From Acidaminococcaceae bacterium (lineage in GTDB: Bacteria > Bacillota > Negativicutes > Acidaminococcales > Acidaminococcaceae), in NCBI GenBank assembly GCA_017443165.1, contig JAFSOW010000141.1, forward strand, positions 1 to 11,816: 11,816 nucleotides of DNA. Direction: 5' to 3'. The position numbers and the translations under genes were made by a program. The number at the start of each line of letters is the position of its first letter. The stretch's first letter is position 1. The notes below the pieces were generated by a model. That model saw only the letters and a list, made by a program, of their open reading frames with translations, was not told the DNA's origin and made no database searches. This document shows positions 4,612-11,816 of this stretch, one piece after another.

Positions 4612-6507
4612 ATGATTCGTGAAAAAAGAAATAAGGAAAAGCTGACAGCCTATTACAATAAATTTATGGAAGAAGGAGTCGTCGATCCCAACGTGCACCC
4701 GTGGGTGGCGGAATCCTGGCAGCGCTGCCGGGCCCTGCACCTGCCCCATGAAACGATGCCCAAAATCAACCGTCTGACGCGGGAACAGGTCATCGAGCAT
4801 CAGAAGGCCCATGCCCAGATCGTGGAATATGTGGACGGGCTGTACGAACAGAACAAACAGCATTTTAATTCCCATAACCTGAGCATGCTGCTGATTGACG
4901 ATCAGGGCTATGTAATCAAGAATTACGCCATGCCCTTTTTCCAGCGCGTCATTGACGATATCCAGGGGATACGCGTACTGGAGAGCGATATAGGGACATC
5001 CAGTATCAGCATCGCCCGGGAACACAATGTGCCGTTCCTGATGTTCGGGCCGGAGATGTGGATACGGGAAAGCCATAACGGGGACGCATGCAGCGCTCCT
5101 ATCTGCGTGCAGGGCAAGATCCGCTATATCCTGTCTTTCTGTTCCGTGGACCAGAGGGAGCTTCCCTATGATCTTTTGTTATCGCTTTTGCTGACCATGA
5201 AGTATTCCGTGGAAAAATACCTGGAGATGCTGGTCTACTGGAACGTGCAGAAGATGATCCTGGACGAGCTGCCCGTCAGCGTTTACTGGCTGAACCGGGA
5301 CGAAAAGATACAGTATTGCAATGAAAACGGCAAGAAACGCCTGGACGGGAAAAATTCCCTGGCGGATGTGTTCCTGAACTATGAGCATATCCCGGTGCGT
5401 CAGGCGCTGGCAGGAAAACCCGTCTACCGCCGCGAAGTGACCTGGATCACCCAGGACAGGACGTATGAAGACGTAACGACCGCGCTGCCGGTGAAAGTAG
5501 GCAAAAACGTGGAAGGAGCGGCTATCCTGTCCATGTCGATTGAAGACCTGAAAACCACAATCGCCCACGCTACCGGTTACAGCAGCCGGTACAGCCTGTA
5601 CAGCATGGTGGGCGAAACGACGGAATTCCTGGCGCTGCAGCATAAAGCGACCCGGATCGCCCGGGCCGACAGCAATATCCTGCTGCAGGGCGAGCCGGGC
5701 ACCGGCAAGCAGCGCCTGGCCCATGGCATCCACCAGGCCAGCGCCCGGGCAGCGGCCCCGCTGATCGTTGTGAAATGCACAGACGGATCCCCGAAAGCCA
5801 TGGAAGAAGAATTCTTTGGCAGGCTGGACGGGGACAATCTGCCTGCGGCTGGGAAACTGGAACTGGCCATGGGCGGGACCCTGTTTATTGATGAAGTGGA
5901 AAAACTTCCGGTCGAACTGGGAGACAAACTGGCGGACGCGTTAAAGAACGGCCTGCCCATCCGCGGATCCGGGGAGCGGAAGAAACTGAACATCCGCGTG
6001 ATTGCCGCCTGCGACAGCAATCTGAAGCGCCTGGCGGACAAGGGGCTTTTCAGCCGCCAGCTGTTTGAGATGGTGCTGGATACAGTCATGCGCATCCCGC
6101 CGTTGCGGGAGCGGGTAAAGGATATTTCCGTCCTGGCCAACCATATCCTGGCGGAAATGAGCGCCCAGTACAACATGCCCCAGAAGCACCTGACCCCAGA
6201 AGCGCTGAAAGTGCTGACAGGCTGCAGCTGGCCCGGCAATATCAAACAGCTGCAGGGCGTAATCGAACGGGCTTTCTTCCATGTGCCCGGCAGCATCATC
6301 GAGGCGGACGACGTGAAGATGCCGGTGGACAAGACCATGGAAAAATCCTGGAAATATGACAAGGACGCCTTTATCTCCGTATGGAAATCCGCCGGCGGCA
6401 ACATTTCCAAGCTGGCTTCCATGCTGGACGTAAGCCGCGTGACCCTGTACCGGTATCTGAAAAAATACGATCTGGGACCTGTTTCCGCAGGAAACGAAAA
6501 GAAATAA
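4612..6507 (+). CDS. AcoR/DhaR-like GAF-PAS-AAA+-Fis transcriptional regulator with degenerate sigma-54 interaction domain
   Basis: A 631-residue cytoplasmic regulator built like bacterial enhancer-binding proteins. The start is the ATG at 4612, which has GAGAGG nine bases upstream; an in-frame GTG at 4591 lacks a Shine-Dalgarno. The N-terminal WVAESWQRCRALHL motif is typical of AcoR/DhaR regulators. A GAF-like sensor spans about 80-200, a PAS-like domain about 213-320, and the AAA+ domain about 335-570, with Walker A GEPGTGKQ (360-367) and Walker B LFIDE (424-428). A Fis-type helix-turn-helix ends the protein (about 588-618, GNISKLASMLDVSRVTLYRY). The loop after EFFG (400-403) reads RLDGDNLPAAGKLELA where sigma-54 activators carry GAFTGA, and it is about four residues shorter. 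The arginine-finger segment reads GLFSRQLFEMV instead of the usual pattern FRxDLYYRL. It therefore probably does not drive sigma-54 promoters but may act with the main sigma factor, as TyrR and DhaR do. Its ligand and targets are unknown. Confidence 0.9.
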   Translation: MIREKRNKEKLTAYYNKFMEEGVVDPNVHPWVAESWQRCRALHLPHETMPKINRLTREQVIEHQKAHAQIVEYVDGLYEQNKQHFNSHNLSMLLIDDQGYVIKNYAMPFFQRVIDDIQGIRVLESDIGTSSISIAREHNVPFLMFGPEMWIRESHNGDACSAPICVQGKIRYILSFCSVDQRELPYDLLLSLLLTMKYSVEKYLEMLVYWNVQKMILDELPVSVYWLNRDEKIQYCNENGKKRLDGKNSLADVFLNYEHIPVRQALAGKPVYRREVTWITQDRTYEDVTTALPVKVGKNVEGAAILSMSIEDLKTTIAHATGYSSRYSLYSMVGETTEFLALQHKATRIARADSNILLQGEPGTGKQRLAHGIHQASARAAAPLIVVKCTDGSPKAMEEEFFGRLDGDNLPAAGKLELAMGGTLFIDEVEKLPVELGDKLADALKNGLPIRGSGERKKLNIRVIAACDSNLKRLADKGLFSRQLFEMVLDTVMRIPPLRERVKDISVLANHILAEMSAQYNMPQKHLTPEALKVLTGCSWPGNIKQLQGVIERAFFHVPGSIIEADDVKMPVDKTMEKSWKYDKDAFISVWKSAGGNISKLASMLDVSRVTLYRYLKKYDLGPVSAGNEKK

Positions 6508-6521
6508 AGGAATTCTGACAC

Positions 6522-7235
6522 ATGCGTTTACGAAAAAAGCCCTGGATAGAAAAAGCGATGCCCGAAGTCATTGAGGCAGGCTTTTTGTACAGGGAAGAGA
6601 TAGAACGGTTTAAAGGCCGCTGGCAGGAACGGTTCCCGGGCAGGGAAATCTGTCTGGAAATCGGCTGCGGCAAAGGCGGGTTCATCACGGGCATGGCGGC
6701 CCTGCACCCGGAAAAAGCGTTTATCGGGATCGAGACCCAGTTTGATATTTCCTATTATCCGGCCAGGAAAGCGATGGAAACCGGGCTGGATAATCTGGTG
6801 ATCCTGAACGCGGACGCCGCGTATATGGAAGACTGGTTCGAGCCGGGAGAAATCAAAACCCTGTACCTGAATTTCAGCGATCCCTGGCCCAAGAAAAAAC
6901 AGGCGAAACGGCGCCTGACCCACCGTAATTTCCTGGGGCTGTACCTGAAGCTGCTGGGCATCGGCGGGCATCTGTTCTTCAAGACGGACAACCGGAAGCT
7001 GTTTGATTTTTCCGTAGAGGAATTTAAGGAATTCGGCCTGGAGATCCGCGGGCTTTCCTATGATCTGCACCACAGCAGTTATCAGAACGAGGTGCAGACG
7101 GAATACGAAAAGAAGTTCAGCGCGCTGGGCACGCCGATCAACTACTGCGAAGCGGTGTTTACGGAAAACTCCGGCAGGGTGGCGACCCATTCGCCGAAGA
7201 ATATCCGGCCGGAAGATTCGCCGGAAAATAATTAG
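6522..7235 (+). CDS. trmB: tRNA (guanine-N7-)-methyltransferase TrmB
   Basis: A 237-residue SAM-dependent methyltransferase that makes m7G at position 46 in the variable loop of tRNA. The SAM-binding motif is CLEIGCGKGGF (about residues 44-54), followed by the acidic strand end FIGIETQ. The family hallmark NFSDPWPKKKQAKRRL begins at Asn117, close to the usual NFPDPWPKKRHxKRRL with Ser in place of the first Pro. The C-terminal TEYEKKFSALGTPINYCEA fits the conserved T-x-YE-x(2)F ending, after which a short charged tail (to residue 237) is added. The ribosome-binding site AAAGGA (6506-6511) overlaps the stop codon of the regulator gene, so the two are probably cotranscribed and coupled. Length is normal for the family. 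Confidence 0.96.
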   Translation: MRLRKKPWIEKAMPEVIEAGFLYREEIERFKGRWQERFPGREICLEIGCGKGGFITGMAALHPEKAFIGIETQFDISYYPARKAMETGLDNLVILNADAAYMEDWFEPGEIKTLYLNFSDPWPKKKQAKRRLTHRNFLGLYLKLLGIGGHLFFKTDNRKLFDFSVEEFKEFGLEIRGLSYDLHHSSYQNEVQTEYEKKFSALGTPINYCEAVFTENSGRVATHSPKNIRPEDSPENN

Positions 7236-7277
7236 TTTCACATTTCTTCTATACTTCAAGAGGACATAGTACACATT

Positions 7278-8492
7278 ATGCGAGATCGATTCATGTTGTG
7301 GGAAAACCCCAAAGACGCCATTATCACGCTGATGATCCTGCTGATGGTCATCGGCTGCGTCAATGTGTTCAGCGCCAGCTTTGTCAAAGCGGAGGCCATG
7401 ACCGGGAACCCCTATCACTTCCTGGTCCGGTATCTGATTTATGCGGCGGTAGGCGGGGTGGTGTTCTGGGTTACTGCGTTTCATCTGAATTATAAACGTA
7501 TGATGAGCCCCCGGTTTTATAAAGTGGTAGTCGGGGTCACCATATTGCTTCTGGCGGCGACGCTGGGCATCGGAACGGTCGTAAATGGTTCCCGGCGCTG
7601 GATCTATATTGCCGGTTTTTCTTTGCAGGCCTCGGAACTGGCCAAGGTTTCGGTCATCCTGATGGCGGCCTCTTTTCTGGGAGACCGGCTGCAGCGCGGC
7701 AAGCGGGTCAGTTTGCTGGGATATCCTTCCAACGAGGCCCTTCTCTTCACCCTTGCCTTTGCGGCGCTGATCTTTCTCCAGCCGGATATGGGAACCGCTA
7801 CCATCGTGTTTGCGCTGATGCTGGGCATGTATGTGCTGGCTGGGATACCCAAAAAGCAGATTCTGTCTCTGGGAGGGCTTGGCGTGCTGATCTGCGCCCT
7901 GGCCATGCTGGCTCCGTACCGCCGGGCCCGCATCTTCCTCTGGCTGGACCCGTGGAAGGACGCCCAGGGCGGCGGCTACCAGATGACCCAGTCCCTGATG
8001 GCTATCGGCAGCGGCGGACTGACAGGGCTTCCCTGGGGGCAGGGTTCCAGTAAGTTCTTTTACCTGCCGGAAGCCCATACGGACTTTGCGTTTGCCATTT
8101 TCTGCCAGGAATGGGGCTATATCGGGGCGCTGTTTTTAATCGCCTGTTTCGTGATCATGGCCTGGGCCATGGTGACGATCGCCGTGAATACGAAAGACCG
8201 GAGAGGCTATATGCTGGTGGCAGGAGCGACCCTGTTCCTGATCGGGCAGGCGGCCGCCAATATGGCCATGGTTACCGGTCTGCTGCCGGTAATCGGCGTG
8301 CCGCTGATGTTTATCAGCTATGGCGGCACTTCGCTGATAGCCAATATGTTTACCCTGGGGCTGATCATTTCGGTTTACCGTAACGAAAGCGCCCGTGAAA
8401 CCATGGAAGAACGCATCGCGGCCGGTCTTCCCCCCACAGAGGACAGCCGGCTGAGAGTGGTTTCCTCAAACCGGAACAGGAGGCCATTCTGA
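7278..8492 (+). CDS. ftsW: FtsW-type SEDS peptidoglycan glycosyltransferase
   Basis: A 404-residue polytopic inner-membrane protein of the SEDS family, which polymerises lipid II into glycan strands together with a class B PBP. It has about ten hydrophobic segments. Family landmarks are NGSRRWI near residue 110, LQPDMGTA, the extracytoplasmic loop GQGSSKFFYLPEAHTDF with the conserved acidic Asp269, and GVPLMFISYGGTS (340-352). The LPEAHTDF wording and the ISYGG motif favour FtsW/SpoVE over RodA. The C-terminal tail is short and basic. The Shine-Dalgarno AAGAGGA (7258-7264) is 13 bases from the ATG at 7278, rather far. An internal ATG at 7293 is the alternative. The next gene overlaps by one base (TGATG), typical of SEDS-PBP pairs that are made in fixed ratio. 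Whether this is the sole division FtsW or a paralogue cannot be decided here. Confidence 0.93.
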   Translation: MRDRFMLWENPKDAIITLMILLMVIGCVNVFSASFVKAEAMTGNPYHFLVRYLIYAAVGGVVFWVTAFHLNYKRMMSPRFYKVVVGVTILLLAATLGIGTVVNGSRRWIYIAGFSLQASELAKVSVILMAASFLGDRLQRGKRVSLLGYPSNEALLFTLAFAALIFLQPDMGTATIVFALMLGMYVLAGIPKKQILSLGGLGVLICALAMLAPYRRARIFLWLDPWKDAQGGGYQMTQSLMAIGSGGLTGLPWGQGSSKFFYLPEAHTDFAFAIFCQEWGYIGALFLIACFVIMAWAMVTIAVNTKDRRGYMLVAGATLFLIGQAAANMAMVTGLLPVIGVPLMFISYGGTSLIANMFTLGLIISVYRNESARETMEERIAAGLPPTEDSRLRVVSSNRNRRPF

Positions 8493-10516
8493 TGAAGAAG
8501 ATCAGGTTTACATTAAACGACAGCCGGAACCGCCTGCTGCTGTTAGGCGGGCTGATCCTGCTCATGTTCTTTGCCGTAGCTGTCAAATTATTATGGATCC
8601 AGATCGTCAGCGGCACGGAACTGGGGAAACGGGCTACCGTACAGGTTACGGACAAAATCAAGCGCCATACGCCCCGGGGACGGATCGTGGACCGGAACGG
8701 GGAAGAGCTGGCTGTCAGCATCATGGTGCACTCCCTCTATGTCAACCCCGATGAGATGAACAAGAGCGCCAAGCCGGGGAAGAAAGAGACAGAATACCGT
8801 GACATCCCGCGGATCGCGGCCCAGAAACTGGCGCCGGTCCTGAACATCAGCGAGAAGGCATTGTATGAAGACTTTACGTTAAAAGGCCAGTTCGTCTGTG
8901 TAAAGCGCATGCTGGAGCCCAGGGACTACGAGCAGGTAGTAAAAATCATCAAGGAGAACAAACTGCCGGGCCTGCATTTTATTGCAGAAAGCAAGCGGTA
9001 CTATACGAAAAAATCCATGGCGGCCCAGGTACTGGGCTTTGTAGGCACAGATGACAGCGGCCTTTCCGGACTGGAACTGGCCCTGGACAGCATTCTGAAA
9101 GGCGCCGAGACGCGGCAGACCAAAATGGTGGACGCCATGGGCCGGACCATCGCCGACCGGGACACGGACCTGGAAGAAAACCGGGAAAAGACCATGGTGG
9201 CGACCGTCTACCTGACCATCGACAGCAAGATGCAGTTTGTCATCGAAGACGCGCTGGATGACGCCATGAAACGGACGAACGCGGCAGCCGCGGCAGTGCT
9301 GATTATGGATCCCCATACCGGCGCGATCCTTGCCATGGGCAGCCGGCCCACGTTCGACCCCAACCATTTCGGGGAATACCCCGCGGTCAACTGGCTGAAC
9401 CGGGCTATCTCCATTATTTACGAACCGGGTTCCGTCTTTAAGCCCATCGTAGGCACCATGGGCCTGTCGGAAGGCCTGGTCACCCCGGATACGCCCATTA
9501 ACGATACCGGTTCCATCCGCATCGCGGACCGGGTCATCAGCAACTGGGACGATACGGGCATGGGCCTGTGTAAATTTGAAGACGTCATTAAGTATTCCAT
9601 TAACACCGGCATGGTGCAGCTGGGCATGAAGCTGGGCGCCCAAAAGGAAATTGACTGGGCGAAAAAATACGGTTTCGGTTCCGCCACCGGCATCGAGCTT
9701 CCCAGCGAGGAAGACGGGATCCTGTACGATCCCAAGAACATGTATGAACCGGACATCGCGACCCTGGCCATCGGGCAGGGCATCGCGGTAACGCCGTTAC
9801 AGGAACTGCGGGCTATCTGCGCCATCGCCAACGGCGGGGAACTGTTAAAACCTTACATCATCGACCGCATCGTGGCGCCGAACGGGGAAGTGATCCGCAA
9901 GGGCAAGAAGCAGGTGGTGCGGAATGTCATCACGCCGGAAGTGGCGGCCCAGATGCGCGGCATGATGGAAAAAGTGGTCAGCGAGGGCGGCGGTAAAACC
10001 GCCCGGATTAAAGGCTACCGGATTGCGGGCAAGACGGGTACCGCCCAGAAAATCGCCGAACAGGGCGGTTATGCGGCAGGGAAATATATCGCATCCTTCG
10101 TGGGCTTCGTGCCGGCGGACAAACCCCAGTATGCCATGCTGGTCATGCTGGATACGCCCCGGGGCGCGTTCTACGGCTCCCAGGTATCGGCGCCTATCTT
10201 CCGCGACACCCTGCAGCAGATCCTGGTCGCCAAGGGCATCCAGCCCAGCAGTAGCGAAGGGCTTCCCAGTTTTGAAGCCCATATGAAACCGGGGCAGAAA
10301 GAAAAACCGGCCAAAGCGCTGCCTGCCCTGAAACCGAAAGGAAAGAACTGGATCGTACCGGACTTCAGCGGTTTTGACGCCCGGGCCATCACCGGCGTAC
10401 TGCAGAAGGGCAATATGGTGCTGGAGCCTTACGGTTCGGGAAAAGCCTGGAAACAAAGACCTGCCGCCGGCACGGAAGTGGAACCCGGTAGCAAGATAGA
10501 AATATGGTTTCAGTAA
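8492..10516 (+). CDS. Class B penicillin-binding protein (FtsI/SpoVD-like transpeptidase) with C-terminal PASTA domain
   Basis: A 674-residue DD-transpeptidase that crosslinks glycan strands, anchored by one N-terminal membrane helix (about 14-37) after a short cytoplasmic tail. The dimerisation/pedestal domain begins with TPRGRIVDRNGEELA (60-74). The catalytic domain has all three penicillin-binding motifs: SxxK in EPGSVFKP (Ser314, Lys317), SxN in YSINTG (Ser369-Asn371), and KTGT (514-517). Residues about 618-674 (NWIVPDFSGF to the end) form a single PASTA repeat, which makes the protein longer than a typical proteobacterial FtsI (under 600 residues) and closer to Firmicute SpoVD/PBP2x types. 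AGGAGG (8478-8483) lies eight bases before the ATG, and the start overlaps the ftsW stop, so it is the expected partner of that SEDS protein. No terminator hairpin with a T-tract follows. Confidence 0.95.
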   Translation: MKKIRFTLNDSRNRLLLLGGLILLMFFAVAVKLLWIQIVSGTELGKRATVQVTDKIKRHTPRGRIVDRNGEELAVSIMVHSLYVNPDEMNKSAKPGKKETEYRDIPRIAAQKLAPVLNISEKALYEDFTLKGQFVCVKRMLEPRDYEQVVKIIKENKLPGLHFIAESKRYYTKKSMAAQVLGFVGTDDSGLSGLELALDSILKGAETRQTKMVDAMGRTIADRDTDLEENREKTMVATVYLTIDSKMQFVIEDALDDAMKRTNAAAAAVLIMDPHTGAILAMGSRPTFDPNHFGEYPAVNWLNRAISIIYEPGSVFKPIVGTMGLSEGLVTPDTPINDTGSIRIADRVISNWDDTGMGLCKFEDVIKYSINTGMVQLGMKLGAQKEIDWAKKYGFGSATGIELPSEEDGILYDPKNMYEPDIATLAIGQGIAVTPLQELRAICAIANGGELLKPYIIDRIVAPNGEVIRKGKKQVVRNVITPEVAAQMRGMMEKVVSEGGGKTARIKGYRIAGKTGTAQKIAEQGGYAAGKYIASFVGFVPADKPQYAMLVMLDTPRGAFYGSQVSAPIFRDTLQQILVAKGIQPSSSEGLPSFEAHMKPGQKEKPAKALPALKPKGKNWIVPDFSGFDARAITGVLQKGNMVLEPYGSGKAWKQRPAAGTEVEPGSKIEIWFQ

Positions 10517-10536
10517 TTACGATTTTGGGGTATAAT
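10508..10536 (+). promoter_or_regulatory. Promoter candidate for fhs
   Basis: A perfect -10 box TATAAT (10531-10536) lies in the AT-rich gap after the PBP gene. The -35 region is poor at every normal spacing (for example TTCAGT at 16 bases or GTTTCA at 18), and there is no TGn extension. Transcription would start near 10543, with a leader of about 80 bases that is AT-rich first (10545-10575), then holds a small CTGTC/GGCAG dyad (10579-10592), then a purine-rich Shine-Dalgarno. The leader does not resemble a tetrahydrofolate riboswitch. Confidence 0.5.
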
Positions 10537-10621
10537 GTAAGAGCGTAATAATATTTTTATTTATATATAATTACAAAACTGTCAGTCGGCAGATCCGGGA
10601 GAAGAAGAGGAGGATGGAGCT

Positions 10622-11816
10622 ATGTTATCGGATATCGAGATTGCCCAGCAGGTGAAGATGCAGCCTGTTACGGAGATTGCGGAAAAACTGGGGATCGATC
10701 AGGACGATCTGGAATTGTACGGCAAATACAAAGCCAAACTTTCCTATGACCTGATCCGTAAAGTAGAAGACCGGAAACCGGGAAAATTGGTGTTGGTTAC
10801 GGCCATTACCCCGACCCCGGCAGGGGAAGGGAAATCCACCACGACAGTAGGCCTGGCCCAGGGTCTGCAGAAGATCGGGAAAAAGGTAATCGTGGCCTTG
10901 CGCGAGCCTTCCCTGGGGCCCTGCTTCGGTATTAAAGGCGGCGCGGCCGGCGGCGGTTACTCCCAGGTTGTGCCCATGGAAGACATCAATCTGCATTTTA
11001 CCGGCGATTTCCATGCCATCACGTCTGCCCATATGCTGCTGTCCGCCATGCTGGATAACTCCATCCAGCAGGGGAACCCGCTGAACATCGATCCGCGGCG
11101 CATCATCTGGAAACGGGTTGTGGATATGAACGACCGGGCCCTGCGGAACATTGTCATCGGCCTGGGCGGCAAAGCCCACGGCGTGCCCCGGGAAGACGGT
11201 TTCGATATTACCGTGGCCAGTGAAGTTATGGCGATCCTCTGCCTGGCTTCCAACCTCCACGACTTAAAAGAAAGACTGAAACGGATCGTGGTCGCTTACA
11301 ACTATGACGGCAAACCGGTTACGGCGGAAGACCTGCATGCGGCCGGCGCCATGGCGGCCCTGCTGAAGGATGCGGTAAAACCGAACCTGGTACAGACACT
11401 GGAACATGTGCCGGCCATCATCCACGGCGGTCCCTTTGCCAACATCGCCCACGGCTGCAACAGCGTCATGGCCACCCGCACGGCCCTGCGTCTGGCGGAC
11501 TTCACTATTACGGAAGCCGGATTCGGCGCCGACCTGGGCGCGGAGAAATTCTTCGACATCAAATGCCGTCAGGCCGGCCTGGCGCCGGACGCCTGCGTCC
11601 TGGTAGCCACGGTCCGCGCGTTGAAGATGCACGGCGGCGTAGCCAAAGCGGATCTGAAAGAGCCCAACGTGGAAGCGGTGAAGAAAGGACTGCCGAACCT
11701 GGGCAAACATATTGAAAATATCTTTAAGTTCGGCGTGCCTGTGGTGGTTGCCATCAACATCTTCGCCCAGGATACCAAAGAAGAGCTGCAGGCCGTCTAC
11801 GATTTCTGCGCCGGCA
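10622..11816 (+). CDS. fhs: Formate-tetrahydrofolate ligase (10-formyl-THF synthetase), 3'-truncated
   Basis: A cytoplasmic enzyme that joins formate to tetrahydrofolate using ATP to give 10-formyl-THF, feeding purine, formyl-Met and, in anaerobes, glycine/serine or acetyl-CoA one-carbon routes. The frame stays open to the right edge, giving 398 residues of the usual 555-560. The P-loop is TPAGEGKST (65-73). Family signatures [20 protein letters not shown] and [15 protein letters not shown] are both present and intact. The ATG at 10622 is fixed by GAGGAGG (10607-10613) eight bases upstream and by the typical N-terminal segment (DIEIAQQ, then [11 protein letters not shown]). It has its own promoter candidate and no obvious functional link with the cell-wall genes to its left. 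Confidence 0.97.
   Translation, partial: MLSDIEIAQQVKMQPVTEIAEKLGIDQDDLELYGKYKAKLSYDLIRKVEDRKPGKLVLVTAITPTPAGEGKSTTTVGLAQGLQKIGKKVIVALREPSLGPCFGIKGGAAGGGYSQVVPMEDINLHFTGDFHAITSAHMLLSAMLDNSIQQGNPLNIDPRRIIWKRVVDMNDRALRNIVIGLGGKAHGVPREDGFDITVASEVMAILCLASNLHDLKERLKRIVVAYNYDGKPVTAEDLHAAGAMAALLKDAVKPNLVQTLEHVPAIIHGGPFANIAHGCNSVMATRTALRLADFTITEAGFGADLGAEKFFDIKCRQAGLAPDACVLVATVRALKMHGGVAKADLKEPNVEAVKKGLPNLGKHIENIFKFGVPVVVAINIFAQDTKEELQAVYDFCAG

Noticed and set aside
6528..8078. Minus-strand open frame of about 516 codons opposite trmB and ftsW
   Set aside because: It spans two well-supported genes and the gap between them, its His/Gln/Arg-rich product matches nothing, and both plus-strand proteins have clear family motifs.
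10517..10621. Riboswitch (tetrahydrofolate or other) in the fhs leader
   Set aside because: The leader is short and mostly AT-rich, with only one 5-bp dyad; no conserved riboswitch core could be recognised.
10614..10655. ATG at 10614 opening a 13-codon frame overlapping the fhs start
   Set aside because: It overlaps the end of the Shine-Dalgarno region and is too close to it to be used; nothing suggests a leader peptide.

Overview
The window looks like a stretch of core chromosome from an anaerobic, diderm (outer-membrane) member of the Firmicutes, most likely Negativicutes (relatives of Acidaminococcus or Phascolarctobacterium). This is inference. The gene products are Firmicute-like: a class B penicillin-binding protein with a C-terminal PASTA domain, and a formate-tetrahydrofolate ligase. 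Next to them is a periplasmic-adaptor lipoprotein of the HlyD type, which fits a cell with a periplasm. Codons are fairly GC-rich, while the intergenic promoters are AT-rich and of sigma-70/A type.

Left part (1-1021, plus strand): the 3' part of an AEC-family membrane carrier, then a single tRNA-Gly(CCC) gene with its own promoter and a strong hairpin terminator. The terminator has T-rich flanks on both sides, so it also ends the next gene, which converges from the right. That gene (1016-1936, minus strand) is a monocistronic lipoprotein adaptor with a near-consensus promoter.

Middle (1964-2198): an AT-rich divergent regulatory region. It holds the adaptor promoter and, for the rightward genes, two promoter-like units 32 bp apart that resemble each other. 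The first has its -35 box inside a TGTAAA-N4-TTTACA palindrome, a natural place for a repressor. A third, weaker promoter candidate follows.

Right part (2199-10516, plus strand): six tightly packed genes, probably one transcription unit. They encode a radical SAM protein with a C-x4-C-x2-C cluster motif, a secreted NlpC/P60 peptidoglycan hydrolase with a 120-bp tandem-repeat Pro/Ala/Lys linker, a GAF-PAS-AAA+-Fis regulator whose AAA+ domain has lost the GAFTGA loop and the usual arginine fingers, TrmB (tRNA m7G46 methyltransferase), an FtsW-type SEDS glycosyltransferase, and a class B PBP whose start codon overlaps the ftsW stop. Three of the six act on peptidoglycan: FtsW polymerises glycan, its partner PBP crosslinks it, and the NlpC/P60 enzyme cuts stem peptides. 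An AT-rich gap with a perfect TATAAT precedes fhs, which runs off the right edge and belongs to one-carbon metabolism.

I found no insertion sequence, integrase, CRISPR array, toxin-antitoxin pair or phage gene. I see no clearly new multi-gene system. The features most worth attention are the divergent AAA+ regulator and the palindrome-covered, duplicated promoter region.
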